Part shown: in pieces, positions 23,564 through 32,076 of the stretch
Numbering within the stretch: the first letter of the stretch is position 1
Layout: every line of letters begins with the position of its first letter
Origin: an uncultured Muribaculum sp.
GTDB lineage: Bacteria > Bacteroidota > Bacteroidia > Bacteroidales > Muribaculaceae
NCBI GenBank assembly: GCA_947573015.1
Contig: CANPDS010000002.1
Location: 1-32,497 of the forward strand
Length of the DNA stretch: 32,497 nt
Reading direction: 5' to 3'
Notes under the pieces: generated by a model
The model's database searches: none
Told to the model about the DNA's origin: nothing
Seen by the model: only the letters and a program-made list of their open reading frames with translations
Program-made: the position numbers and the translations under genes

Positions 23564-25594
23564 ATGGACACTAAAGTCATGAACCGTGCTGCCGACAACA
23601 TCCGCGTGCTGGCAGCCTCGATGGTCGAAAAGGCCAAATCAGGTCACCCTGGAGGCGCTATGGGTGGAGCCGATTTCGTAAATGTGCTCTACTCCAACTT
23701 CCTCGTCACTGACCCAGACAATCCCACATGGATTGCCCGTGACCGTTTCTTCCTCGATCCGGGCCACATGTCGCCCATGTTATACGCTATTCTCGCACTT
23801 ACAGGCAAGTTCACCATCGACGAGCTAAAAGGATTCCGCCAATGGGGAAGCGTGACTCCAGGTCATCCCGAGCTCCATCCCGAACGCGGAATTGAGAATA
23901 CATCAGGTCCTCTGGGACAAGGACATGTAATGGCTGTAGGATGTGCTATTGCAGAACGTTTCCTTCAGGCCCGCTTCGGCGACTGGATGACCCACAAGAC
24001 ATACGCATTCATTTCTGACGGTGGTATTCAGGAGGAGATCTCCCAAGGCGCAGGACGTTTGGCAGGATATCTCGGGCTTCACAACCTCATCATGTTCTAT
24101 GACAGCAACGACATCCAGCTCTCTACCGAAGTCAATGCAGTCACCACCGAAGATACCGCTGCAAAATACCGTGCATGGCATTGGAATGTGATTGAAGTAG
24201 ACGGTACAGATCCCATGGCAATGGCCGGCGCGCTCCAGACTGCCATAGAGGAGAAGCATCGCCCCACCCTCATCATCGGTAAGACAATCATGGGCCGTGG
24301 TGCCGTCACCGCCGACGGTGAGAATTTCGAAGCAAAATGCTCCACCCATGGCAACCCCCTGAGTGCATCCGGAGCATCATACGAAAAGACAATGGAAAAC
24401 CTCGGCGCTGATCCCGCCGATCCATGGTATATATGGGATGATGTAAAGGCCCTCTATGCAGAGCGCACCGAACGACTTCGTGCCATTGTAAAAGAGCGTC
24501 GCGAGGCTGAAAAAGCATGGCGTGAGGCCAATCCCGAGAAAGCAGCTCTGCTTGACAGCTATCTCGCCGGCAAGCTCCCCGAAATCGATTGGGAAAATAT
24601 AACCCACAAGCCGGGCATAGCCACCCGTCAGGCTTCAGCTGATGTTCTTGCTGAACTCGCAAAGAAAGTCGGCAATATGATCGTAGCCTCTGCCGACCTC
24701 GCCAACTCCGATAAAACCGATGCATTCTTAAAGAATACACACGCATTCACCAACGGAGACTTCTCCGGTGCATTCCTCCACTGCGGAGTTGCCGAGCTCA
24801 CAATGGCAGCTATCATGAACGGTATCGTGCTCCACGGCGGTCTGATCGCTGCATGCGGCACATTCTTTGTATTCTCCGACTATATGAAGCCCGCAGTGCG
24901 CATGGCTGCCCTCATGGAACTCCCAGTAAAGTACATCTGGACACATGATGCATTCCGCGTAGGCGAGGACGGCCCGACACACGAACCCGTTGAGCAGGAA
25001 GCCCAGATACGTCTTATGGAAGAGTTACGCAACTTCAAGGGCCAGCCTTCGATGCTCGTGCTCCGTCCTGGTGATGCAGTAGAGACCTCAGTATGCTGGA
25101 AGATGGCAATGGAAAATACGAAGACTCCTACCGCTCTCATCCTGTCGCGTCAGAATATTCCCGATCTCCCTGCCATTACAGGCAACCGCTACGCCGAGGC
25201 TCTCGGTGCAGAAAAGGGTGGTTACATTGTAAAACAAGTTGAAAATCCGGCAATCACCCTCGTTGCCAACGGTTCTGAGGTATCGCTCCTCGTAGAGGTC
25301 GCCAATGAGCTCGACAAGGAAGGTGTTGCCACACGTGTTGTATCCATTCCTTCGATCGGTCTATTTGAATGTCAGGACTCTGCTTACCGCAACAGTGTGA
25401 TTCCAGCAGATGGCAAGGTATTCGGTCTGACTGCCGGTCTCCCATCAACACTCCGTGGTGTGGTCGGAGGAAAGGGTGAAGTATTCGGTCTCGACCACTT
25501 CGGTGCATCAGCACCCTACAAAGTGCTCGATGAGAAATTCGGCTTTACCGCACCTGCAGTGCTCGCACAGGTAAAAGCATACCTCGCGAAGTAA
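23564..25594 (+). CDS. tkt: Transketolase
   Basis: Thiamine-diphosphate enzyme of the non-oxidative pentose phosphate pathway, moving two-carbon units between sugar phosphates; cytoplasmic. At 676 residues it is full length. Visible signatures: KAKSGHPGGAMGGAD (His28), DPGHMSPMLYA (His68), ENTSGPLGQG, and the TPP/Mg motif FISDGGIQEEISQ with Asp152 and downstream DSNDIQLS. The pyrimidine domain has GVAELTMAAIMNGI with the catalytic glutamate, then THDAFRVGEDGPTHEPVEQ. The first glycine of the usual GDG is serine here, and EG is EE; I believe this variant is normal for Bacteroidetes enzymes but could not check. The convergent Usp gene follows after a 25-bp palindrome. Confidence 0.96.
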   Translation: MDTKVMNRAADNIRVLAASMVEKAKSGHPGGAMGGADFVNVLYSNFLVTDPDNPTWIARDRFFLDPGHMSPMLYAILALTGKFTIDELKGFRQWGSVTPGHPELHPERGIENTSGPLGQGHVMAVGCAIAERFLQARFGDWMTHKTYAFISDGGIQEEISQGAGRLAGYLGLHNLIMFYDSNDIQLSTEVNAVTTEDTAAKYRAWHWNVIEVDGTDPMAMAGALQTAIEEKHRPTLIIGKTIMGRGAVTADGENFEAKCSTHGNPLSASGASYEKTMENLGADPADPWYIWDDVKALYAERTERLRAIVKERREAEKAWREANPEKAALLDSYLAGKLPEIDWENITHKPGIATRQASADVLAELAKKVGNMIVASADLANSDKTDAFLKNTHAFTNGDFSGAFLHCGVAELTMAAIMNGIVLHGGLIAACGTFFVFSDYMKPAVRMAALMELPVKYIWTHDAFRVGEDGPTHEPVEQEAQIRLMEELRNFKGQPSMLVLRPGDAVETSVCWKMAMENTKTPTALILSRQNIPDLPAITGNRYAEALGAEKGGYIVKQVENPAITLVANGSEVSLLVEVANELDKEGVATRVVSIPSIGLFECQDSAYRNSVIPADGKVFGLTAGLPSTLRGVVGGKGEVFGLDHFGASAPYKVLDEKFGFTAPAVLAQVKAYLAK

Positions 25595-25605
25595 AACTAT
25601 TTCCA

Positions 25606-25656
25606 CAGACAACAAGACGGTGTACGGACAATGTCCGTACACCGTCTTGTTGTCTG
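25606..25656. terminator. 25-bp perfect palindrome between convergent genes (bidirectional terminator candidate)
   Basis: Bases 25606-25630 are the exact reverse complement of 25632-25656, with a single base between them. It lies between the stops of transketolase (+) and the Usp gene (-), where a shared terminator is expected. Neither side has a T-run, so it departs from the standard intrinsic terminator. The palindrome itself is certain; the role is inferred. Confidence 0.7.
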
Positions 25657-25676
25657 ATACACACCCAGCATTAATC

Positions 25677-26801
25677 CTATACCGGAATCGCCATCATGGG
25701 GATATCGGAATGGAACAGAAGTCGATGGGCCAATGATGGATTAAACAGGCGCGCAAACATATTCTTCTTTTTATTAGGCACCACAATGAAGTCGACATGA
25801 TGTCTGCGGTGCATTTCTTCAAAATCCTCCACCACATTGCCAGGATTCACATTAGCCGAATTGTATTCAAAACGCGGGTAATGCTCTCTACAATACTCAA
25901 TGAGAGGTTTAAGCGACTGCTCCTTGCGTCGCAACAGATTCTTTTTATCAGGCAGACTGACAAACGTGATACACAAGTGCTCATGTGAAAACATTCTATA
26001 CATGGCATCCATAGCAAGGATATCCTCCTGATCAAGATTACTGAATACCACAACATGCTTCACATCATCGACACGCTTGAGATCGACAGATTCAGGTACA
26101 GTAATAATAGGAAGCCTACAGGAATCAAGCACCTCGGCAGTGACACTGCCTACAAGCTCACGACCTTTCTTCTCACTTTCACGTGTACCCATCACTATTA
26201 GTGCAGGATTATGCTCCTTTGCGTATGTCGATATTACCTCCTCCGGAAGTCCTTCGAGCACCTCTGTGGTAAATTTGACAGCAGGAAGCTCAGCCGATTT
26301 GATCCGCTCCCGCAGCTTACGCGCAAATCCATCCATCGTACGTCTCATCTCCGCATCGATCTCCTGACTCATGATTGCATCGGGCACCTCATAATCGTAG
26401 CTCATCGAATCAGACAATTGTGCGGGCATGGCCACATCCGGATCAAGATACGCATTCAACAGCACAATCCGGCATCCTTGACGCTTGGCCAAATTAAAAG
26501 CAATATCTATAGCCTTGAGAGAATGATCCGCAAAATCGACCGGCACAAGAATCATGTGCTCCGACCTATGATCGACATCCGAGGGTGGCAGAATGAAAAT
26601 ATCTCGATTCTCGATAATACGTAAAGCTTTCGGCAGATCACTCTCCATTATGCGGACTCTCACTCCGGAGCTCACCACCGGTGTCGATAAATTTACGTTC
26701 TGCAACACAGCTTTTACTCCCTTGCTCTCAAGCAAAGCCTTCAAAGCCACAGCATGATCATAAGTATGTATTGCTACTGTAATAAGGCGGTCTTCTGCCA
26801 T
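25677..26801 (-). CDS. Universal stress protein with N-terminal DUF2007-like domain and tandem Usp domains
   Basis: Cytoplasmic protein of 374 residues. Residues about 1-70 (VAIHTYDHAVALKALLESKG; VRVRIMESDLPKALRIIEN) resemble the DUF2007 signal-transducing domain. The first Usp domain (about 82-238) starts ILVPVDFADHSLKAIDIAF and ends with VMGTRESEKKGRELVGSVTAEVL, which keeps most of the ATP-binding glycine pattern. The second Usp domain (about 248-374) ends FIVVPNKKKNMFARLFNPSLAHRLLFHSDIPMMAIPV and lacks those glycines, so it probably does not bind ATP in the usual way. It is transcribed alone, towards transketolase. Usp proteins accompany stress or growth arrest; no specific partner is indicated. 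Confidence 0.85.
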   Translation of the reverse strand: MAEDRLITVAIHTYDHAVALKALLESKGVKAVLQNVNLSTPVVSSGVRVRIMESDLPKALRIIENRDIFILPPSDVDHRSEHMILVPVDFADHSLKAIDIAFNLAKRQGCRIVLLNAYLDPDVAMPAQLSDSMSYDYEVPDAIMSQEIDAEMRRTMDGFARKLRERIKSAELPAVKFTTEVLEGLPEEVISTYAKEHNPALIVMGTRESEKKGRELVGSVTAEVLDSCRLPIITVPESVDLKRVDDVKHVVVFSNLDQEDILAMDAMYRMFSHEHLCITFVSLPDKKNLLRRKEQSLKPLIEYCREHYPRFEYNSANVNPGNVVEDFEEMHRRHHVDFIVVPNKKKNMFARLFNPSLAHRLLFHSDIPMMAIPV

Positions 26802-26868
26802 AGTAAATTCAATTTATAATGAAACGACTGTGTAGGGATACATGTTCGCAGAAATCAGGTATACAACA

Positions 26869-26892
26869 AGGGCGCATTAAATCATGCGCCCT
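26869..26892 (-). terminator. Terminator of the small HTH gene
   Basis: The 9-bp perfect stem agggcgcat (26869-26877) / atgcgccct (26884-26892) has a 6-base loop and lies 52 bases past the HTH gene stop on the minus strand. The following minus-strand sequence is only moderately T-rich (cttgttgtat). Its core gcgcat/atgcgc is shared with the bat terminator at 27406-27430. Confidence 0.65.
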
Positions 26893-26943
26893 ATGCTTAT
26901 GGTGTCATATACATTCAGGGGATGAGATCCCACAGTCACGCGA

Positions 26944-27204
26944 TCAATTCTCTGCGGCGTTTTCTTCGAGTATGGCTATAGCCATATCGTATATTGTAGT
27001 ATCATCAAGCACCACGATACCTCCATCAGGACCCGGCTCGATATGCACGCCACAGTTATTGCCAAATTCGTAATTGCTTCCGCCGAAATAATTGCGCACG
27101 GTCTGCACTGTAGTGTTGAGTTGATCGGCAATTTTATGCATCGAGCCGTCAGGGAGGCTGTCTTTAATACGGCGGAGATCGTTGAAAGAGATGGTCTTGG
27201 TCAT
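26944..27204 (-). CDS. Small helix-turn-helix DNA-binding protein
   Basis: Protein of 86 residues. The N-terminal half (about 8-42: NDLRRIKDSLPDGSMHKIADQLNTTVQTVRNYFGG) reads as a helix-turn-helix, with MHKIADQLNTTVQTVRNYF as the recognition pair. The C-terminal half contains HIEPGPDGGIVVLDDTTIYDMAIAILEE, a short strand plus helix that could dimerise or bind a ligand. I recognise it as a type of small conserved Bacteroidales DNA-binding protein but know no function. It is a single-gene unit between the usp and bat units, with terminators on both sides. It might regulate itself or a neighbour; there is no direct evidence. Confidence 0.75.
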   Translation of the reverse strand: MTKTISFNDLRRIKDSLPDGSMHKIADQLNTTVQTVRNYFGGSNYEFGNNCGVHIEPGPDGGIVVLDDTTIYDMAIAILEENAAEN

Positions 27205-27399
27205 GATACTATAATTTTAAATGTTGATAAATACATTTATAAAGATACCGCAGGTCCTATTTCCAGGACAAGGAGAGACTACGGAATCTTGATTTCCCTA
27301 AAATTAGGATTTTCTATCAATAAAAACAAATTTTACCACATGTAATGTTTTCTGTTTTACAACATGTTTTTGTTAAAACACCATATGATTGCATGTTAA

Positions 27400-27430
27400 A
27401 AATAATGGCGCATAAAATTATTATGCGCCA
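27400..27430 (-). terminator. Rho-independent terminator of the bat operon
   Basis: The 10-bp perfect stem tggcgcataa (27406-27415) / ttatgcgcca (27421-27430) has a 5-base loop. On the minus strand it is followed by ttattttt, a good T-run. It lies 39 bases past the batE stop. Confidence 0.85.
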
Positions 27431-27468
27431 CATCATTATTCGGTGTAATTTGTCACGATTCAATCATA

Positions 27469-28257
27469 TCAGATAATCGCGATAGCATTACCGTTTATCC
27501 AAGCCCGATGATCATTGTCAACCTTGACATCATACCATTTCACCACCGTAGAATCGACTCGTGTGGCTACAGAATCAAGTATCTCCACACAAGTACCTTC
27601 GTGAAGCAACATAGCTTCTTCCGACCGGTCCTTAGGAACACGAGGTGAAGTGCTCAAAAGAGTGGACGGCTCAATCACTACCGCATGATCGTGCGAGGTA
27701 GAATAGCGCGTGGATACAGATGCGAAAACATTTGCCACAATACACATTGCCAGCAATATAAACCCACCGAAGAATCCGAGTTTGCGCAACGGTACGACAG
27801 ATGAGAAAATATACAATGCTATCGCTCCGAGAAGCAATATGAAACATCCGAGAGCAATCCCAGACCAGATGTTACCCGACATGCGGCATGCTATGCCATT
27901 TACCGTGTTGGAAATAAACATACCACGATCGCCAGGCTCATCCGTGATTCTTGAATTGACAAATTCAAGATTGGCACGTGCATCGTCATTGGACGGATCC
28001 AGTCTAAGAGCACGCTCATAATATAGTATAGCCATGCCAGGCTTGCCCTGACGGTAGTAACTGTTGGCAAGATTATAATACAGGTTGCTTGATGTGCCCT
28101 CCTCCTCGGCGATCTGCAGATAAAGGCGCGTAGCCTCGGCGAAATCATCGCCTGCATACGCCGAATCGGCACGTTCAGTAAGGCTCTCTGCCTTAAGCAC
28201 CAACGACGGACAAAACACAGCCCATAGAGCTATGATATATAATATTTTGAAATTCAT
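27469..28257 (-). CDS. batE: BatE: TPR and SH3-like domain membrane protein of the aerotolerance operon
   Basis: Last gene of the bat operon; 262 residues from ATG 28257 (an in-frame GTG lies one codon upstream). A signal peptide (MNFKILYIIALWAVFCPSLVLKA) is followed by TPR repeats at about 25-95 (ATRLYLQIAEEEGTSSNLYYNLANSYYRQGK; MAILYYERALRLDPSNDDARANLEF). Two membrane helices lie at about 130-180, and a C-terminal SH3-like domain has TCVEILDSV and WYDVKVDNDHRAWINGNAI. This architecture is the BatE type. Bat proteins form a membrane/periplasmic complex linked to oxygen tolerance in Bacteroides fragilis, with an uncertain biochemical role. The order BatA-B-C-D-E is intact. Confidence 0.9.
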   Translation of the reverse strand: MNFKILYIIALWAVFCPSLVLKAESLTERADSAYAGDDFAEATRLYLQIAEEEGTSSNLYYNLANSYYRQGKPGMAILYYERALRLDPSNDDARANLEFVNSRITDEPGDRGMFISNTVNGIACRMSGNIWSGIALGCFILLLGAIALYIFSSVVPLRKLGFFGGFILLAMCIVANVFASVSTRYSTSHDHAVVIEPSTLLSTSPRVPKDRSEEAMLLHEGTCVEILDSVATRVDSTVVKWYDVKVDNDHRAWINGNAIAII

Positions 28258-28305
28258 CACATTCTTATTTTTTTTGCAGTTTCAGAGTTTGTTTTACCGC
28301 ATATT

Positions 28306-30108
28306 CTATTTCTTTCGGATACCTTCCATCTCATTCATCACATTTGAAGCCTGATCAAACAACTGTTCAATCTGCTCATTGCTTCTTGCTGGAGAGTAGC
28401 GTGCCATCTCACAATCGTCAATGATACTGATGAATGTATCGGTAATCTCCTGTGGAGCACCATAGGCCGCGAGCTGACCTGCAATATTATCACGTGTAAG
28501 CTGCGATGCCGGGAGGCCAAGTTTATCTCCAAGATAACCCCATATCGCACCCAATAATTCTGCATAGAACCTATCGGAATCATGCGCCGCCATAGCTGCA
28601 CGCGCACTCTTCAGCCGACGACGTGCAACCTTGCCGGCACGAGCCAGTCGACGGCCCTGTACGTCGGCATTCAGACGCGCCTGCTTGCCATACAACCATA
28701 CGATAAGCACGAGAATACCGGCAAAAAAAATGTAGCATGGCCAATACCACCACGAGTTGTAGTAATATGAGTGGAACTTCTGCAAATCAAGATCGCCAAG
28801 CTTTATATGGAGTATATCGGAATTCTTGCTCGATACGCTCTGCTTGCCCACTACCGCAGAGGATGTAGCGGCACCCTGAAGCACCTTTATGTCATAGGAA
28901 GGCGTGGTAAGGGTGACATACTGTTTCGATTCGGGATTGAAGTATACAAATTTGTCAGCACCTATAGTAAACGATCCTACGCTCTGAGGCACAAAAGTAT
29001 AGTCAATCGTCATTTTGCCGGTAACTGTGTTTCCGCTTACATGAGCATCGATATCCGTCTGAGGCTGATATTGCTCAAATTCCGAAGGGAAATCAATCAC
29101 TGGTTCCTTCACATACTTCACGTTGCCAGTGCCAGTGATGGTGTATACCAGCGATGCTGCTTCATTGGTCTTGAATACTTGCCCGTTGAGACGACTGTCG
29201 ATACTGAACTTACCTACAGCCCCCGTGAATCCCTCAGGCTGAGGCTGAGGAAGCGGATCGATGACGATAGATGCCGAATTGGAAGTGGTCTTTATCTGCT
29301 TTTCTATCGGACGTGAACCACCCCAGAATCCACCCATGCGTTCATATTGCACGACAGTCACATCATACTTGCCCGAATTGATGGTCAGCTTACCAGATTT
29401 CTGCGGAAATATGATGCATTGCTTCAATATTGCAGTCATGTAATTCTGCCCGTTATAGTGCTCAACCTCGTTTAGAGTGGGATTGAGTGGCACCTCATCG
29501 ATAAGGAAGCCATCGAATGAAGGTTGTGTGGTTGGGATGAAAGAACTTATGCTATGCTTTGTATACAACTTTATCGTACATACGATAGCCTCCTGCTCAT
29601 AAGCGTGAGTCTTGTTAAGTATTATCCTCACCAACACATCGTTGGCATTGACTGAGCGATCAGCGCTCTGTGTGCCGATATCATCTACACGTGCCGATGG
29701 TTGCGCACCTGGCTGTGTCTTGTCAGGAGGAAGCACCGTAAACGATGCAGAACGTGTAGTATATGTCTTGCCGCCTACCGAGATCCTTGCCTCGCCGATA
29801 GTATAATTACCAGGATTATCAGCACGGTAAGTAAATGAATAGTCAATAGTTGTTGATGATGTCGACTGCCCGTTGACCCACTGATAGTTCTGCATACGAG
29901 ACGTAGATGGGCCATAAAGCAGTGTACACCCCTTTATCTCCGGAGCCTTCAGCCCCGAACCTTCGCCATCCTTCAGCCGGAAGGTAACATTAAACTTATT
30001 GCCCGCAATCACGGTGCGCGGCGGTATCACCGTGAACGAGGTCTCCGCCATGGCAGCCAGCACAATGCCCACCATCAGGAGAATTGTCATTAATATCCTT
30101 CGTGTCAT
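28306..30108 (-). CDS. batD: BatD: BatD/oxygen-tolerance family membrane protein
   Basis: Protein of 600 residues with a signal peptide (about 1-21, ending LAAMAE). A large periplasmic region of Ig-like beta-sandwich repeats follows (TSFTVIPPRTVIAGNKFNVTF; NDVLVRIILNKTHAYEQEAIV; VYTITGTGNVKYVKEPVIDFP). One transmembrane helix lies at about 455-475 (WPCYIFFAGILVLIVWLYG). The cytoplasmic C-terminus is helical (KSARAAMAAHDSDRFYAELLGAIWGYLGDKLGLPASQLT), as is usual for BatD. It lies 69 bases after batC and 45 bases before batE. The expected role is a scaffold in the Bat complex with the VWA proteins BatA and BatB; the molecular function is not established for the family. Confidence 0.92.
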   Translation of the reverse strand: MTRRILMTILLMVGIVLAAMAETSFTVIPPRTVIAGNKFNVTFRLKDGEGSGLKAPEIKGCTLLYGPSTSRMQNYQWVNGQSTSSTTIDYSFTYRADNPGNYTIGEARISVGGKTYTTRSASFTVLPPDKTQPGAQPSARVDDIGTQSADRSVNANDVLVRIILNKTHAYEQEAIVCTIKLYTKHSISSFIPTTQPSFDGFLIDEVPLNPTLNEVEHYNGQNYMTAILKQCIIFPQKSGKLTINSGKYDVTVVQYERMGGFWGGSRPIEKQIKTTSNSASIVIDPLPQPQPEGFTGAVGKFSIDSRLNGQVFKTNEAASLVYTITGTGNVKYVKEPVIDFPSEFEQYQPQTDIDAHVSGNTVTGKMTIDYTFVPQSVGSFTIGADKFVYFNPESKQYVTLTTPSYDIKVLQGAATSSAVVGKQSVSSKNSDILHIKLGDLDLQKFHSYYYNSWWYWPCYIFFAGILVLIVWLYGKQARLNADVQGRRLARAGKVARRRLKSARAAMAAHDSDRFYAELLGAIWGYLGDKLGLPASQLTRDNIAGQLAAYGAPQEITDTFISIIDDCEMARYSPARSNEQIEQLFDQASNVMNEMEGIRKK

Positions 30109-30177
30109 CTGATAATCTATTTATTTAACCATTACAAGGAGAAGAGAATATCCATCATACATAGCAGCGCACTGCCA

Positions 30178-31026
30178 TCACCACTGCGGTCCGGTAGTGC
30201 GACGACCACCTTGAGCTTCTTTCTTTTGCATTTCCTGCACCTTGCGGCGAGTAGCATTCTCCTCATTCTCCATAGTCTTGAGGATTTTAGCTGCATTAGC
30301 ATCACTTATGCCGCCTTGCTGTTGCTGAGGCTGTTGTTGCTGCTGATCGTTCTTCTGCTTATCCTGATTCTGGTTTTGATCCTGGTCCTTGTCCTGATCT
30401 TGATTCTGGTCTTGATTCTGATCCTTATTTTGCTGTTGATCTTTGTTCTGATCTTTATTTTGATCCTGATTCTGGTCTTTGTTCTGATCCTTATCCTGAT
30501 TTTGGTCTTGATTCTGATCCTGTTCCTGCTTCTTCAGCTGTGCCAGACGCAGATTTTCACGAGCCTTATCATTATCAGGATTTTTGCGCAATGCACCTTT
30601 GTACATCGATATTGCCTGATCGTACTGCTGCTGATTAAACGCGACATTGCCAAGATTATAGAATGAGCGCTCGCTTATCGATGCATCCTGAGCAGTTTTA
30701 GCCAGATCGGTAAGTAGCGACTGAGCCTCTGCCATAGGATTGTTCTGATTGTTTGGATCAGCATCACCGCTCTGGCGCAAAAGCGACAATGCCAGATTAT
30801 ACATGGCCTTCTCGCTCATGGCATTCTCTTCAAGCGCCTTGCGATATTCCACCTCGGCATCGGCATATTGCTTCTGCTCGTAGTGTTTATTTCCGGCGCG
30901 TATATGATTGCGTTCCTTACGTGTGGAGTTGTCATCACCGGTAGAGGCGAAAGCACACGGGGTAGCCGACAGCATCATGGCCGCAACGGTTCCCAAGGAA
31001 ATCAGTATATTCTTTACGGTTATCAT
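30178..31026 (-). CDS. batC: BatC: TPR protein with a long Gln/Asn/Asp/Lys repeat
   Basis: Protein of 282 residues with a signal peptide (about 1-27, ending PCAFA). TPR repeats lie at about 40-165 (GNKHYEQKQYADAEVEYRKALEE; SFYNLGNVAFNQQQYDQAISMYKGAL). Residues about 166-237 are a low-complexity run built from QNQD, KDQN and Q-only units, much longer than the folded C-terminal part. The end, NAAKILKTMENEENATRRKVQEMQKKE, is the conserved BatC tail. It starts 3 bases after batB. TPRs suggest it bridges other Bat proteins in the periplasm. The antisense strand of the repeat gives an open leucine-rich frame that is not a gene. Confidence 0.92.
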   Translation of the reverse strand: MITVKNILISLGTVAAMMLSATPCAFASTGDDNSTRKERNHIRAGNKHYEQKQYADAEVEYRKALEENAMSEKAMYNLALSLLRQSGDADPNNQNNPMAEAQSLLTDLAKTAQDASISERSFYNLGNVAFNQQQYDQAISMYKGALRKNPDNDKARENLRLAQLKKQEQDQNQDQNQDKDQNKDQNQDQNKDQNKDQQQNKDQNQDQNQDQDKDQDQNQNQDKQKNDQQQQQPQQQQGGISDANAAKILKTMENEENATRRKVQEMQKKEAQGGRRTTGPQW

Positions 31027-31029
31027 AGG

Positions 31030-32061
31030 CTATTTACCGAAGAAGTTGAATTTCTTAAGCCAGCCGATCTTACGCTCGGGTAGAAGCAGATCGGCAATAA
31101 GGAATGCCAAAGCCAACCACGCAAACACAGGGAATTGTTCGGCGCTGGCCTGATAGGTCACCTTTTCAAGCGAAGACGTGGCAAGAGTCTTCAATTGATC
31201 ATCCACATCCTTCACCACACTCGACGATGCGCCCTGCACATATATGCCGTCGCCAGCCTGTGCAATCTTCTGAGCCATCTCCTCGTTAAGACGTGTCGTG
31301 ACAGGATTACCATTATCATCACGCAGGAACTGCCCGTCGCGGCCAATAGGTATGAGCGCACCCTTGGCAGAACCAAGACCTATCACATCTACCTGAATAC
31401 CCTGCTTGGCGGCAGCCTCCACAGCGGCCACCGGATCATCCTCGAAATTCTCACCATCGGTAATCACGATGATCGCCTTATGCACATCCTCATCAGGGGA
31501 GAATGATGTGACGGCCATATCCACGGCGGCGCCGATAGCAGTGCCCTGTGTAGGCACCATCTCGGTAGAGATGCTATTGAGAAACATCTTGGCTGAGGAG
31601 AAATCACTAGTCACAGGCAACTGCGTATACGCATCACCGGCAAATACGATCAAGCCAACCTTGTCGTTGCCAAGTTTGTCGAAAAGTTTTTCAAGAATAA
31701 GCTTAGCACGTTGCAGACGGCTCACACCACGTGGGTCATCGGTAGATGATGCGAGCATAGAATTTGATACGTCGAGACACACCATCACTTCAATACCCTG
31801 CACTTCGCTTACCTCCTCTTTAGCTCCAGCACGCGGACGTGCAAGCACAATAACCAAGGCAGCCAAAGCCACAAGCTGAAGCACGAGTTTCAGTCCGGGA
31901 GTATAGCGCGATGCCTCAGGCATGAGGGTCGAAAGCACTTCGGGGTCGCCATACATGCGCAACCTGCGCCGACGCGTATAGCGTGCCCACAGAAACAGTC
32001 CCGCCACTGCAAGCAGCGCGAACATCAGATATAACAGACCAGGATTGGCAAAACTGAACAT
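31030..32061 (-). CDS. batB: BatB: VWA-domain membrane protein
   Basis: Inner-membrane protein of 343 residues. Two N-terminal helices (about 8-25 and 57-75) precede a von Willebrand factor A domain from about 90 to 300. The MIDAS metal-binding motif is DVSNS (Asp97, Ser99, Ser101), with the companion residues in TQGTAIGAAV and VITDGENFEDDP. A C-terminal helix (about 312-332, FPVFAWLALAFLIADLLL) closes the protein. ATG 32061 is preferred over an in-frame TTG three codons upstream. It lies 15 bases after batA and 3 bases before batC. BatA and BatB are VWA paralogues expected to act together in the Bat complex, usually linked to a MoxR-type ATPase encoded upstream (outside this window). Confidence 0.92.
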   Translation of the reverse strand: MFSFANPGLLYLMFALLAVAGLFLWARYTRRRRLRMYGDPEVLSTLMPEASRYTPGLKLVLQLVALAALVIVLARPRAGAKEEVSEVQGIEVMVCLDVSNSMLASSTDDPRGVSRLQRAKLILEKLFDKLGNDKVGLIVFAGDAYTQLPVTSDFSSAKMFLNSISTEMVPTQGTAIGAAVDMAVTSFSPDEDVHKAIIVITDGENFEDDPVAAVEAAAKQGIQVDVIGLGSAKGALIPIGRDGQFLRDDNGNPVTTRLNEEMAQKIAQAGDGIYVQGASSSVVKDVDDQLKTLATSSLEKVTYQASAEQFPVFAWLALAFLIADLLLPERKIGWLKKFNFFGK

Positions 32062-32076
32062 AGTGAACAACGGTGT

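Noticed and set aside
24306..24746. 146-codon minus-strand frame
   Set aside because: It is antisense to transketolase and has no domain.
28771..29316. 181-codon plus-strand frame
   Set aside because: It is antisense to batD, which has a clear BatD domain order; no motif or start context supports the reverse frame.
30211..30666. Long plus-strand frame coding a leucine/isoleucine-rich 151-residue polypeptide
   Set aside because: It is the antisense of the batC Gln/Asn/Asp repeat; the hydrophobic composition is a by-product of reverse-complemented CAG/AAT/GAT codons.
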